Shown piece after piece: positions 1 through 5,047 of a stretch of 6,787 nt of DNA. The stretch's first letter is position 1; every line of letters starts with the position of its first letter. The translations under genes were made by a program, and so were the position numbers. The notes beneath the pieces were generated by a model. That model ran no database searches and was not told the DNA's origin. It saw nothing but the letters and a program-made list of their open reading frames with translations. This stretch comes from an uncultured Saprospiraceae bacterium (GTDB lineage: Bacteria; Bacteroidota; Bacteroidia; Chitinophagales; Saprospiraceae), in assembly GCA_938033975.1 (NCBI GenBank), contig CALHKJ010000488.1, positions 1 to 6,787 of the forward strand, given 5' to 3'.

Positions 1-576
1 TTTGGTATAACTTCTACAAGCCAAATGACAAAAGGAATGGCAGCAAGTGCTATTGCATCCTATGAAAGGATATTAATATCAGGAAATAGCAAGTTTGATC
101 GATGGCTGATGGATTTGGATGCATTGTCGGATGAAGAACTAGAAGGAATGGAAATGTATTTTGACAGAAATCCGGATTTACCAGATGCAGAATGTGCTCA
201 TTGCCATGAATCCCCATTAATGTCTACTAATGATTATTTCAATAATGGTTTGACAGAAGTGGATGATTTATCAAATTTTCCAGATGGAGGATTTGCTGTA
301 ACAACTGGGAATCCATTAGATAGTGGCAAATTTAGGGCTCCGAGCCTTAGAAATATTACTTTGACTGCCCCATATATGCATGATGGCCGCTTTAAAACCA
401 TAAAAGAAGTGCTCGAACATTACAATTCTGGAGGGCATCCATCCCCGAATAAGGACCCATTGGTGCTACCTTTAGGATTAAATGAGCAACAAATTGAAAA
501 TTTAGAATCTTTTCTGCACACTCTTGTAGACACTTCTTACCTTGAAAAAGCATATGTGACTAATCCTTTTAATTGA
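1..576 (+). CDS. Di-heme cytochrome c peroxidase / MauG-family protein, C-terminal part (5' end outside window)
   Basis: The reading frame is open from base 1 through a TGA at 574-576, so 191 codons of a longer protein are visible. The first ATG at 25 is internal, because family members usually run to about 330-400 residues. A CAHCH heme c attachment motif (CxxCH) lies at 193-207. About 50 residues later comes a family signature, FRAPSLRNITLTAPYMHDGR, whose Met codon at 376-378 is the expected distal heme ligand. The motif continues with an EVLEHYNSGG segment. This is the C-terminal, high-potential heme domain of bacterial di-heme peroxidases, which act in the periplasm on H2O2 or as MauG-like redox enzymes. 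The N-terminal heme domain and the export signal must lie to the left. The exact substrate cannot be told from this half. It is separated from the next gene by about 410 bases and several hairpins, so it is probably not in the downstream operon. Confidence 0.9.
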   Translation, partial: FGITSTSQMTKGMAASAIASYERILISGNSKFDRWLMDLDALSDEELEGMEMYFDRNPDLPDAECAHCHESPLMSTNDYFNNGLTEVDDLSNFPDGGFAVTTGNPLDSGKFRAPSLRNITLTAPYMHDGRFKTIKEVLEHYNSGGHPSPNKDPLVLPLGLNEQQIENLESFLHTLVDTSYLEKAYVTNPFN

Positions 577-595
577 TAACCAGCACGTTATAAAC

Positions 596-633
596 ATATT
601 ATAAAAATAAATATATTATAATATCTATTTTTT
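596..633 (+). terminator. Weak A/T-only hairpin with T run, possible terminator of the peroxidase gene
   Basis: ATATTATA (596-603) is the exact reverse complement of TATAATAT (617-624), with a 13-nt loop, and is followed by CTATTTTTT. It begins 20 nt after the peroxidase stop codon, where a terminator would be expected. The stem has no G-C pairs, so it would be unstable and the call is tentative. Confidence 0.3.
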
Positions 634-685
634 GTCTTTGTAATTAGCTTAAATCATCCCCATATTTGAATTGTGAAATCAAAAC

Positions 686-708
686 ACCGGTAAAAGAATC
701 GGTTTTTT
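686..708 (+). terminator. Short ACCG/CGGT hairpin followed by six Ts, weak terminator candidate
   Basis: ACCG (686-689) pairs with CGGT (700-703) around a 10-nt loop. AAAA at 681-684 can add pairs with the following T run. The T stretch at 703-708 gives it intrinsic-terminator character, but only four strong pairs are present. Confidence 0.3.
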
Positions 709-714
709 GGATAT

Positions 715-727
715 GTTCATGGGATTA
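715..727 (+). repeat. 13-nt direct repeat GTTCATGGGATTA, copy 1
   Basis: It is identical to bases 859-871. This copy starts 11 nt after the 686-703 hairpin and ends 3 nt before the long hairpin at 731-771. Confidence 0.7.
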
Positions 728-730
728 CAA

Positions 731-771
731 TTGTTAAAGGTGAGTTGCTAAGGGCAGCTTTCCTTTAACAA
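731..771. other. Long stable hairpin (perfect 10-bp outer stem) in intergenic DNA
   Basis: TTGTTAAAGG (731-740) and CCTTTAACAA (762-771) are exact reverse complements. Inside them AGTTGC (743-748) pairs with GCAGCT (754-759), with one G-U pair and a TAAGG loop. The whole folds as a nearly continuous stem of about 16-17 pairs. Only CTTTT follows it, so it is at best a modest terminator. It could instead be a structural element of an RNA transcribed through this gap. Confidence 0.6.
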
Positions 772-839
772 CTTTTAAAAAGAAGATTGAGTTTTGTTAT
801 TATATAGTTGGTTTTCTATTGAAATGCGTAAAAGCAAAA

Positions 840-858
840 GTTAGCATCCAGAGCTAAC
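840..858. other. Small hairpin GTTAGC/GCTAAC
   Basis: GTTAGC (840-845) and GCTAAC (853-858) are exact reverse complements around a 7-nt loop. No T run follows. The second 13-nt repeat begins at the very next base, so the element appears to be part of the structured region and not a terminator. Confidence 0.45.
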
Positions 859-871
859 GTTCATGGGATTA
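859..871 (+). repeat. 13-nt direct repeat GTTCATGGGATTA, copy 2
   Basis: It is identical to bases 715-727. It is flanked on the left by the 840-858 hairpin and on the right, 5 nt away, by the terminator stem, so both copies sit between two hairpins. Confidence 0.7.
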
Positions 872-876
872 AACTT

Positions 877-918
877 AAAGTAGCCGTTTAGATTGATTAT
901 CTGCGGCTATTTTTTTTT
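877..918 (+). terminator. Rho-independent terminator
   Basis: TAGCCG (881-886) pairs with CGGCTA (904-909). An inner stem AGAT/ATCT (890-893 and 899-902) closes a TGATT loop. A run of nine Ts follows (910-918), and AAA at 877-879 can pair into it. It is too far (300 nt) from the peroxidase stop to be that gene's natural terminator, and it lies 68 nt before the first gene of the next operon. It therefore fits the 3' end of a small RNA, or an attenuator in the leader of the dehydrogenase operon. Confidence 0.75.
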
Positions 919-985
919 GCCCAAAATTGAGCTAAGAAATTCTGTGCATTTTAGTATCTTGTTATTCTACAAACCAACCACACCA

Positions 986-1852
986 ATGGATAGACGTACT
1001 GCACTTAAGATGGGATTGCTCACCAGTCCAGTCGCTATATCAAATCCATTAAAAAATTTATATAAAGAAAAGGACACCACAATGAATTCAGCTACAAATG
1101 GGCTCAGACATTCAATTTCAAGATGGTGCTATTCTAAAATCGAGATTAATGAACTTATAAATTGGTGCAAGGAATTGGGCATTGGCTCAATTGAGCTATT
1201 GGATAAAGAAGAATACGATATTGTCAAAGCAGCTGGTTTGGACTGTGCGATAGTTAATGGCTCTTCTCTTGGTCTAGAAAAAGGATTTTGTAACCCTATT
1301 TATCACGAAAAACTTCTCAAAGATTATACTGAACTTATTCCACAGTTAGCAAAAGATGGTTTGAAAACGATCATTACTTTTTCGGGAAACCGTGAAGGCA
1401 TTTCTGATGAAAGAGGATTGGGAAACTGTGCTAAGGGCTTACGGCCAATTGTGGAGCTTGCTGCTCAACACAATATTATGGTGGTAATGGAATTGCTAAA
1501 TAGTCTTGTGGATCATAAGGATTATATGTGTGATAAGACAGAGTGGGGAGTGTCGTTGGTGGATGCATTAGGTATGGATAATTTCCGACTGCTGTATGAT
1601 ATTTACCATATGCAGATTATGGAAGGAAATGTAGTAGCGACCATAAAAAAGTACTATCCATATTTTGCTCATTATCACACAGGTGGTGTACCAGGTAGAA
1701 ATGAAATTAATGATAGCCAAGAACTGAATTACCCATTCATCATGAAGAGTATTGCAGAAACTGGCTATACTGGATATATAGGACAAGAATTTATTCCAAC
1801 GAGGGAAAACTCGTTTGATTCATTAAAGGAGGCAATTAGAATTTGCTCATAA
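986..1852 (+). CDS. Tat-exported hydroxypyruvate isomerase-like TIM-barrel sugar isomerase/epimerase
   Basis: This 288-residue protein belongs to the xylose isomerase-like TIM-barrel (AP endonuclease 2) superfamily and resembles hydroxypyruvate isomerase (Hyi). Shared motifs are VVMELLN (E169), LLYDIYHMQIMEG (D205), AHYHTGGVPGRNE (H229, H231), QELNYP and GYIGQEFIPT (E268). E169, D205, H231 and E268 fit the metal-binding set; Hyi has Gln where H231 stands. The N-terminus MDRRTALKMGLL matches a Tat twin-arginine signal (RRTALK), so the ATG at 986 is chosen. A frame extension upstream to a TTG at 893 starts inside the terminator and is rejected. Classical Hyi is cytoplasmic and lacks such a signal. 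Position as first gene of an operon with a GMC dehydrogenase and its small subunit suggests periplasmic isomerisation or epimerisation of a keto-sugar, as for YcjR-type enzymes acting on 3-keto sugars. The substrate is inferred. The hydrophobic core of the signal is short, so export is likely but not certain. There is no Shine-Dalgarno site, as is usual for the phylum. Confidence 0.85.
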   Translation: MDRRTALKMGLLTSPVAISNPLKNLYKEKDTTMNSATNGLRHSISRWCYSKIEINELINWCKELGIGSIELLDKEEYDIVKAAGLDCAIVNGSSLGLEKGFCNPIYHEKLLKDYTELIPQLAKDGLKTIITFSGNREGISDERGLGNCAKGLRPIVELAAQHNIMVVMELLNSLVDHKDYMCDKTEWGVSLVDALGMDNFRLLYDIYHMQIMEGNVVATIKKYYPYFAHYHTGGVPGRNEINDSQELNYPFIMKSIAETGYTGYIGQEFIPTRENSFDSLKEAIRICS

Positions 1853-1863
1853 AAACAGCATAA

Positions 1864-3567
1864 ATGTATTTTGAAAGTAAAGGAAAAGATGAAGTAACCT
1901 ATGATGCTATTGTTGTAGGCTCAGGAATTAGTGGAGGTTGGGCCGCAAAGGAATTAAGTGAAAAGGGTCTAAAAACCTTGATGCTTGAAAGAGGTCGAAA
2001 GGTAAAACACGGGGAGTATCCTACAGCTAACCTAGAACCTTGGGAGGTACCAAATAATGGTGAGTTAACCGAAGAAGAGCTTAAGGACTATGAAAAGCAA
2101 AAACGAACAGGTTATACAATCAATGAATATGCAAAACATTGGTGGGTCAAAGATACCGAGCAACCTTATGCGGAGGTAAAACCTTTTGATTGGATTAGAG
2201 GATATCACCTGGGAGGAAGATCTCTGTTGTGGGGTCGTCAATCCTATAGATGGAGTCCAATGGATTTTGAAGGAAATGCAAAAGAAGGAGTTGCAATTCC
2301 TTGGCCAATGAGTTACGATGAATTGGCTCCATGGTATGATTATGTAGAGCAGTTTGCTGGTATTAGTGGGCAAAATGAGGGACTTGCTCAATTGCCTGAT
2401 GGCAAATTTCAACCAGCCATGGAAATGAATTGTGTTGAGTTGAAAGTAAAAGACGGTATTGCGAAGAACTTTGATGATCGAATGATGACGATAGGAAGGG
2501 CTGCCAATCTTACACAGCCAATAGGTAGTAGAGGATCTTGTCAATTTAGAAATAGATGTGTAAGGGGTTGTCCATATGGTGCATACTTTTCTTCTTTAGC
2601 TTCGACCTTACCAGCAGCAGAAGTAACTGGCAACTTGACAATAGTATCTAATGCAATTGTTACTACGGTTTTGTTTGATGATGAAACACAAAAAGCTACG
2701 GGTGTCAGAGTAAAGGACACGAATACACTTGAAGAGAAAGAATTCTTTGCGAAAATAATCTTTCTAAATGCATCTACTGTTGGGACAACAAGTATTTTAA
2801 TGCAGTCTAAGTCAAAGAGATTTGCAAACGGTATGGGTAACGATAGTGGAGAGCTAGGTCACAACTTGATGGATCATCACTTTAAGGTTGGGGCAAGTGG
2901 AACGACTGATGAATTTAGAGATAAGTATACCAAAGGTAGGAGGCCAAATGGAATTTATATTCCAAGGTTTAGAAACTTGAATGCTAAAACAAAGCAGAAA
3001 AATTTCTTGAGAGGATATGGCTATCAAGGTGGTGGAGGTAGAGGCGGTTGGTCAAAGAATGTAAAAGAGATGAGTTATGGTGAAAAGTTTAAGGAGGCAT
3101 TAACTCAACCTGGTGACTGGAGCTTTGGATTAAATGGTTTTGGTGAAATGTTACCTTACCATGAGAATAGAATGTATCTCGATTATGAAAAAACTGATAA
3201 GTGGGGAATGCCAACTGTTGTCTTTGACGTGGAGATTAAAGAGAATGAATTGGAGATGAGAAAGGATATGAAGATTGCTGCTGTTGAAATTTGTGAAGCT
3301 GCTGGATTAAAGAATATTAATCCATATGAAAGAGTATACAATCCTGGGAACGGGATCCATGAAATGGGTACAGCAAGAATGGGAAGTGATCCAAAGAAGT
3401 CAGTGTTGAATAAGTGGAATCAAATCCATGCTGTAAAGAATGTATTTATAACTGATGGGTCGTGTATGACTTCAGCAGCATGTCAAAACCCATCGCTTAC
3501 TTATATGGCATTGACAGCAAGAGCAGCTGATTATGCAGTTAAAGAATTGAAAAAACAAAATCTATAA
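1864..3567 (+). CDS. GMC-family FAD-dependent dehydrogenase, large (catalytic) subunit
   Basis: The 567 residues carry the GMC plan. An N-terminal Rossmann FAD motif GSGISGGWAA has glycines at 19, 21 and 24, followed by LERG at 41-44. HLGGRSLLWG is at 115-124. The C-terminal catalytic region has GIHEMGTARMG (H499) and CQNPSLTYMALTARAA (N542), the His/Asn pair that removes hydride and proton from the sugar alcohol. Cysteines 226, 232 and 236 (CQFRNRCVRGC) match the spacing of the 3Fe-4S ligands in the catalytic subunit of bacterial FAD glucose dehydrogenases, which supports electron transfer to a cytochrome and not to O2. A Gly-rich loop lies at 385-396. No signal peptide is present. In this family the large subunit is exported folded, bound to the Tat-signal small subunit, which is the next gene 1 nt downstream. 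The gene starts 11 nt after the isomerase stop. The family includes glucose, gluconate, fructose and glucoside 3-dehydrogenases; the isomerase neighbour favours glucoside 3-dehydrogenase, but this is an inference. Confidence 0.93.
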   Translation: MYFESKGKDEVTYDAIVVGSGISGGWAAKELSEKGLKTLMLERGRKVKHGEYPTANLEPWEVPNNGELTEEELKDYEKQKRTGYTINEYAKHWWVKDTEQPYAEVKPFDWIRGYHLGGRSLLWGRQSYRWSPMDFEGNAKEGVAIPWPMSYDELAPWYDYVEQFAGISGQNEGLAQLPDGKFQPAMEMNCVELKVKDGIAKNFDDRMMTIGRAANLTQPIGSRGSCQFRNRCVRGCPYGAYFSSLASTLPAAEVTGNLTIVSNAIVTTVLFDDETQKATGVRVKDTNTLEEKEFFAKIIFLNASTVGTTSILMQSKSKRFANGMGNDSGELGHNLMDHHFKVGASGTTDEFRDKYTKGRRPNGIYIPRFRNLNAKTKQKNFLRGYGYQGGGGRGGWSKNVKEMSYGEKFKEALTQPGDWSFGLNGFGEMLPYHENRMYLDYEKTDKWGMPTVVFDVEIKENELEMRKDMKIAAVEICEAAGLKNINPYERVYNPGNGIHEMGTARMGSDPKKSVLNKWNQIHAVKNVFITDGSCMTSAACQNPSLTYMALTARAADYAVKELKKQNL

Positions 3568-3568
3568 A

Positions 3569-4126
3569 ATGGATAGGAGGCAAGTATTAAAATTATCGAG
3601 TGCGATATTGGGATATACAATTGTAGGAGGAACAGCTGCGGCTGTCCTAACAGGTTGCAAGGCGGATGCAAATGCAATGCCAGCAGATCTAGATTTATTT
3701 GATAAGTCGACCTATGATTTGATAGTGGATGTTACGGAGAGAATTATACCTAAAACTGATACTCCGGGAGCCAAAGATGCCAATGTTGTAAGTTACATTC
3801 ATTCAAGATTGAAAAATTTTGCAACGGAGGAAGAGCGGACTGGAATGTTTGAAAAATTAAATTTATTCAATTCATTATCAGAAAGTAAATTTCAGAAAAA
3901 GTACAATGATTTGCCGGAAGGCGAAAAAGATGAAATCATGAAGATGATGCAAGCTGAAGCTTCGAAGGCTGATGATCATGTTTTCAACCAACTAAAACGA
4001 GAAACAGTTGTAGGATTCTTTACTTCTGAAGTTGGTGCAACACAAGTGTTAAGGCATGATCCAATTCCTGGCGCTTATAATGGTTGTATTGACTTTGCTG
4101 CAGGAGATACTGTTTGGGCGTACTAA
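3569..4126 (+). CDS. Gluconate 2-dehydrogenase subunit 3 family protein, Tat lipoprotein
   Basis: This 185-residue protein is the small (gamma-like) subunit of a membrane-bound GMC dehydrogenase. It starts MDRRQVLKLSSAILG, a twin-arginine signal. A hydrophobic stretch of about 15 residues ends at lipobox LTGC (C30), so it is probably lipid-anchored after Tat export. The mature part contains ERIIPKTDTPGAKDANVVSY (57-76), the hallmark of the family, and a C-terminal FFTSEVGATQVLRHDPIPGA block, also typical. Its known role in FAD glucose dehydrogenase is to carry the signal-less catalytic subunit through the Tat pore and stabilise it at the membrane. The ATG begins one base after the TAA of the large subunit, so translation is probably coupled. 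No cytochrome c subunit follows; the electron acceptor must be encoded elsewhere. A bidirectional terminator ends the operon 67 nt after the stop. Confidence 0.92.
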   Translation: MDRRQVLKLSSAILGYTIVGGTAAAVLTGCKADANAMPADLDLFDKSTYDLIVDVTERIIPKTDTPGAKDANVVSYIHSRLKNFATEEERTGMFEKLNLFNSLSESKFQKKYNDLPEGEKDEIMKMMQAEASKADDHVFNQLKRETVVGFFTSEVGATQVLRHDPIPGAYNGCIDFAAGDTVWAY

Positions 4127-4143
4127 TTAGTGATGTAAGATTT

Positions 4144-4178
4144 AGAACAAAGACTTAAGACGAAAGACTTAAGACGAA
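4144..4178. repeat. Tandem 7-bp repeat (AGACTTA/AGACGAA), about 4-5 units
   Basis: AGACTTA and AGACGAA alternate twice (4151-4164 and 4165-4178), giving an exact 14-bp tandem duplication built of AGACNNA heptamers. A degenerate unit AGAACAA precedes it (4144-4150), and AGATATT follows. It lies between the small-subunit stop and the terminator. It looks like slippage-prone simple-sequence DNA; no function is evident. Confidence 0.75.
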
Positions 4179-4192
4179 AGATATTGAAACTT

Positions 4193-4228
4193 AAAAGTCC
4201 TGTTGTTAATTCAATAGGACTTTTGTTT
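4193..4228. terminator. Bidirectional Rho-independent terminator between convergent genes
   Basis: AAAAGTCCT (4193-4201) pairs exactly with AGGACTTTT (4216-4224). A G-U pair and TTG/CAA continue the stem to a TTAATT loop, giving about 13 pairs. On the + strand TTTTGTTTT follows; on the - strand the stem is followed by a shorter T-rich stretch. It serves the dehydrogenase operon from the left and the - strand gene, whose stop codon is at 4228-4230, from the right. Confidence 0.85.
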
Positions 4229-4839
4229 TAAGGTTTTTGTTCTTCTTGTTTGAGAATACTTTTTGGGCCGTATCCAGAGATACGATAACCGATTAAAAAT
4301 CTTGAGGTAAAATCTGCTCTGCCAAAATTGTTGGTAACTATATCCCAAAGACTTTGGGTAATTAACTCTTCAGCGAAGGTTTCGCCAAGGGGTGATTTTA
4401 TGGAGCTGAATACTCTAGCACCTAAACCAAAACCAAATTCGATATAACAATTATCGAATATGAAAAATTTGTAGCCAGTAGCTCCTCCTATTGCAATTCT
4501 CTGATGTATATAACCTTGCCCAGAAGTTCTTCGGTATTTAAAGTAAGGTCCGATATAAAATCGATCAGTTGAATATTTTGGTTTGAAATAAAACTTGCTT
4601 AAGAATCTGAGACCAAAAGCATTAGCATCGATGACTGAGCCAATGAGTGGAATATTAACGGCATTGCTATATAAGACATCAAGATCTAATCCTATGTCCT
4701 TGTTTATTCCAACTTCAAGACCACCCTTAATATTCTTAGCGAAAACGAGAGGTAGCGGATCGAATTTTAAATCAGTCTGTGCATTTAAACCATTTGCTAG
4801 TAATAGAATTGATATAAGTGCAACGATTTGGCGTGTCAT
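4228..4839 (-). CDS. Predicted secreted or outer-membrane beta-barrel-like protein of unknown function
   Basis: The 203-residue protein begins MTRQIVALISILLLANGLNA, a signal peptide with likely cleavage before Q21 (NA|QT), so it enters the periplasm. The mature part has many short strands of alternating polar and aromatic/hydrophobic residues, for example RFYIGPYFKYRR (93-104), GGATGYKFFIFDNCYIEFGF (118-137) and SRFLIGYRISGYGP (179-192). This is typical of small outer-membrane beta-barrels or barrel-like proteins such as the DUF3575-type proteins of Bacteroidota. A hydrophilic tail (KSILKQEEQKP) ends it, whereas integral barrels usually end on an aromatic residue. I do not recognise a specific family and assign no function. 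It is transcribed alone, convergent with the dehydrogenase operon and divergent from the repeat protein gene, and shares the terminator at 4193-4228. The ATG at 4839 is chosen because the signal peptide starts exactly there. Confidence 0.75.
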   Translation of the reverse strand: MTRQIVALISILLLANGLNAQTDLKFDPLPLVFAKNIKGGLEVGINKDIGLDLDVLYSNAVNIPLIGSVIDANAFGLRFLSKFYFKPKYSTDRFYIGPYFKYRRTSGQGYIHQRIAIGGATGYKFFIFDNCYIEFGFGLGARVFSSIKSPLGETFAEELITQSLWDIVTNNFGRADFTSRFLIGYRISGYGPKSILKQEEQKP

Positions 4840-4878
4840 AAAGATATTATTGGTATGCTGATATTAGCTAATCCACTA

Positions 4879-4899
4879 GTAAAATAGACTATTTAGTAC
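4879..4899. promoter_or_regulatory. Near-palindrome upstream of the - strand gene, possible operator
   Basis: AAATAG (4882-4887) and CTATTT (4889-4894) are exact reverse complements around one base. GTA (4879-4881) and TAC (4897-4899) extend the symmetry with a 2-nt offset. The centre lies about 49 bases upstream of the start codon at 4839, a plausible distance for a regulator site overlapping its promoter. No protein is known to me to bind it, and in A/T-rich DNA it could be chance. Confidence 0.25.
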
Positions 4900-4909
4900 A
4901 ATTTTGGGG

Positions 4910-4936
4910 CCTTTTGAAGAAAAGGGACTTTTTTTT
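4910..4936 (+). terminator. Terminator-like hairpin on the + strand in a divergent intergenic region
   Basis: CCTTTT (4910-4915) pairs with AAAAGG (4920-4925) around a GAAG tetraloop. Three bases (GAC) and then eight Ts (4929-4936) follow. It is oriented to stop + strand transcription, yet no + strand gene lies between the - strand gene (ends upstream at 4839) and this point. It could close a short RNA started in this gap, or act as an early stop in the leader of the repeat-protein gene. Confidence 0.45.
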
Positions 4937-5013
4937 GTTATTGCGTGCAACTAAAACTATGCCTTATCAAACATGTTAATGTACGACTCGCAAATAATTT
5001 TAACTAAAATCTA

Positions 5014-5040
5014 GCTTGTAAAAGCATATTTTTACGAAGC
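5014..5040 (+). other. Hairpin immediately before the repeat-protein start codon
   Basis: GTAAAA (5018-5023) pairs with TTTTAC (5030-5035) around GCATAT. With G5036 bulged, GCTT (5014-5017) pairs with AAGC (5037-5040). The resulting 10-pair stem ends 7 nt before the ATG at 5048. In a transcript it would sit in the 5' leader, where it could influence translation or mRNA stability. No regulatory ligand is suggested by the sequence. Confidence 0.35.
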
Positions 5041-5047
5041 AATTAAA

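Larger units (their letters stand above)
577..985. other. Structured intergenic region between peroxidase and dehydrogenase operon
   Basis: No convincing protein-coding gene is seen in these 409 bases. Reading along the + strand they contain: an all-A/T dyad at 596-624 followed by a T-rich run; a short ACCG/CGGT hairpin at 686-703 followed by Ts; a 13-nt sequence at 715-727; a long hairpin at 731-771; a GTTAGC/GCTAAC hairpin at 840-858; a second copy of the 13-nt sequence at 859-871; and a strong intrinsic terminator at 877-918. Bases 919-985 then lead into the dehydrogenase operon. I looked for the Bacteroidota promoter pattern (TTTG, about 20 nt, TAnnTTTG) and found only poor matches, for example TATCTTG at 955-961, so no promoter is called. 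The region may hold a small RNA or an attenuating leader. Confidence 0.6.

Noticed and set aside
25..27. ATG at 25 as the start of the peroxidase
   Set aside because: The frame is open to base 1 and the protein would lack its N-terminal heme domain, so this Met is internal.
955..961. Bacteroidota promoter -7 element (TATCTTG) before the dehydrogenase operon
   Set aside because: It mismatches TAnnTTTG and has no properly spaced upstream TTTG, so it is not reported as a promoter.
893..985. N-terminal extension of the isomerase gene beginning at a TTG at 893
   Set aside because: The TTG lies inside the terminator hairpin and the extension has no signal-peptide logic, whereas the ATG at 986 gives a proper twin-arginine N-terminus.
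577..985. tRNA or known riboswitch in the intergenic region
   Set aside because: No cloverleaf, CCA end or recognisable riboswitch core was found; the hairpins do not fit any class I know.
1568..2544. Open frames on the - strand within the isomerase and GMC genes (1568-1786, 2065-2544)
   Set aside because: They overlap well-supported genes with conserved motifs and show no recognisable protein features.
4595..4861. Open frame on the + strand opposite the 4228-4839 gene
   Set aside because: It covers the signal peptide and N-terminal region of the better-supported - strand gene and runs into its leader, with no features of its own.
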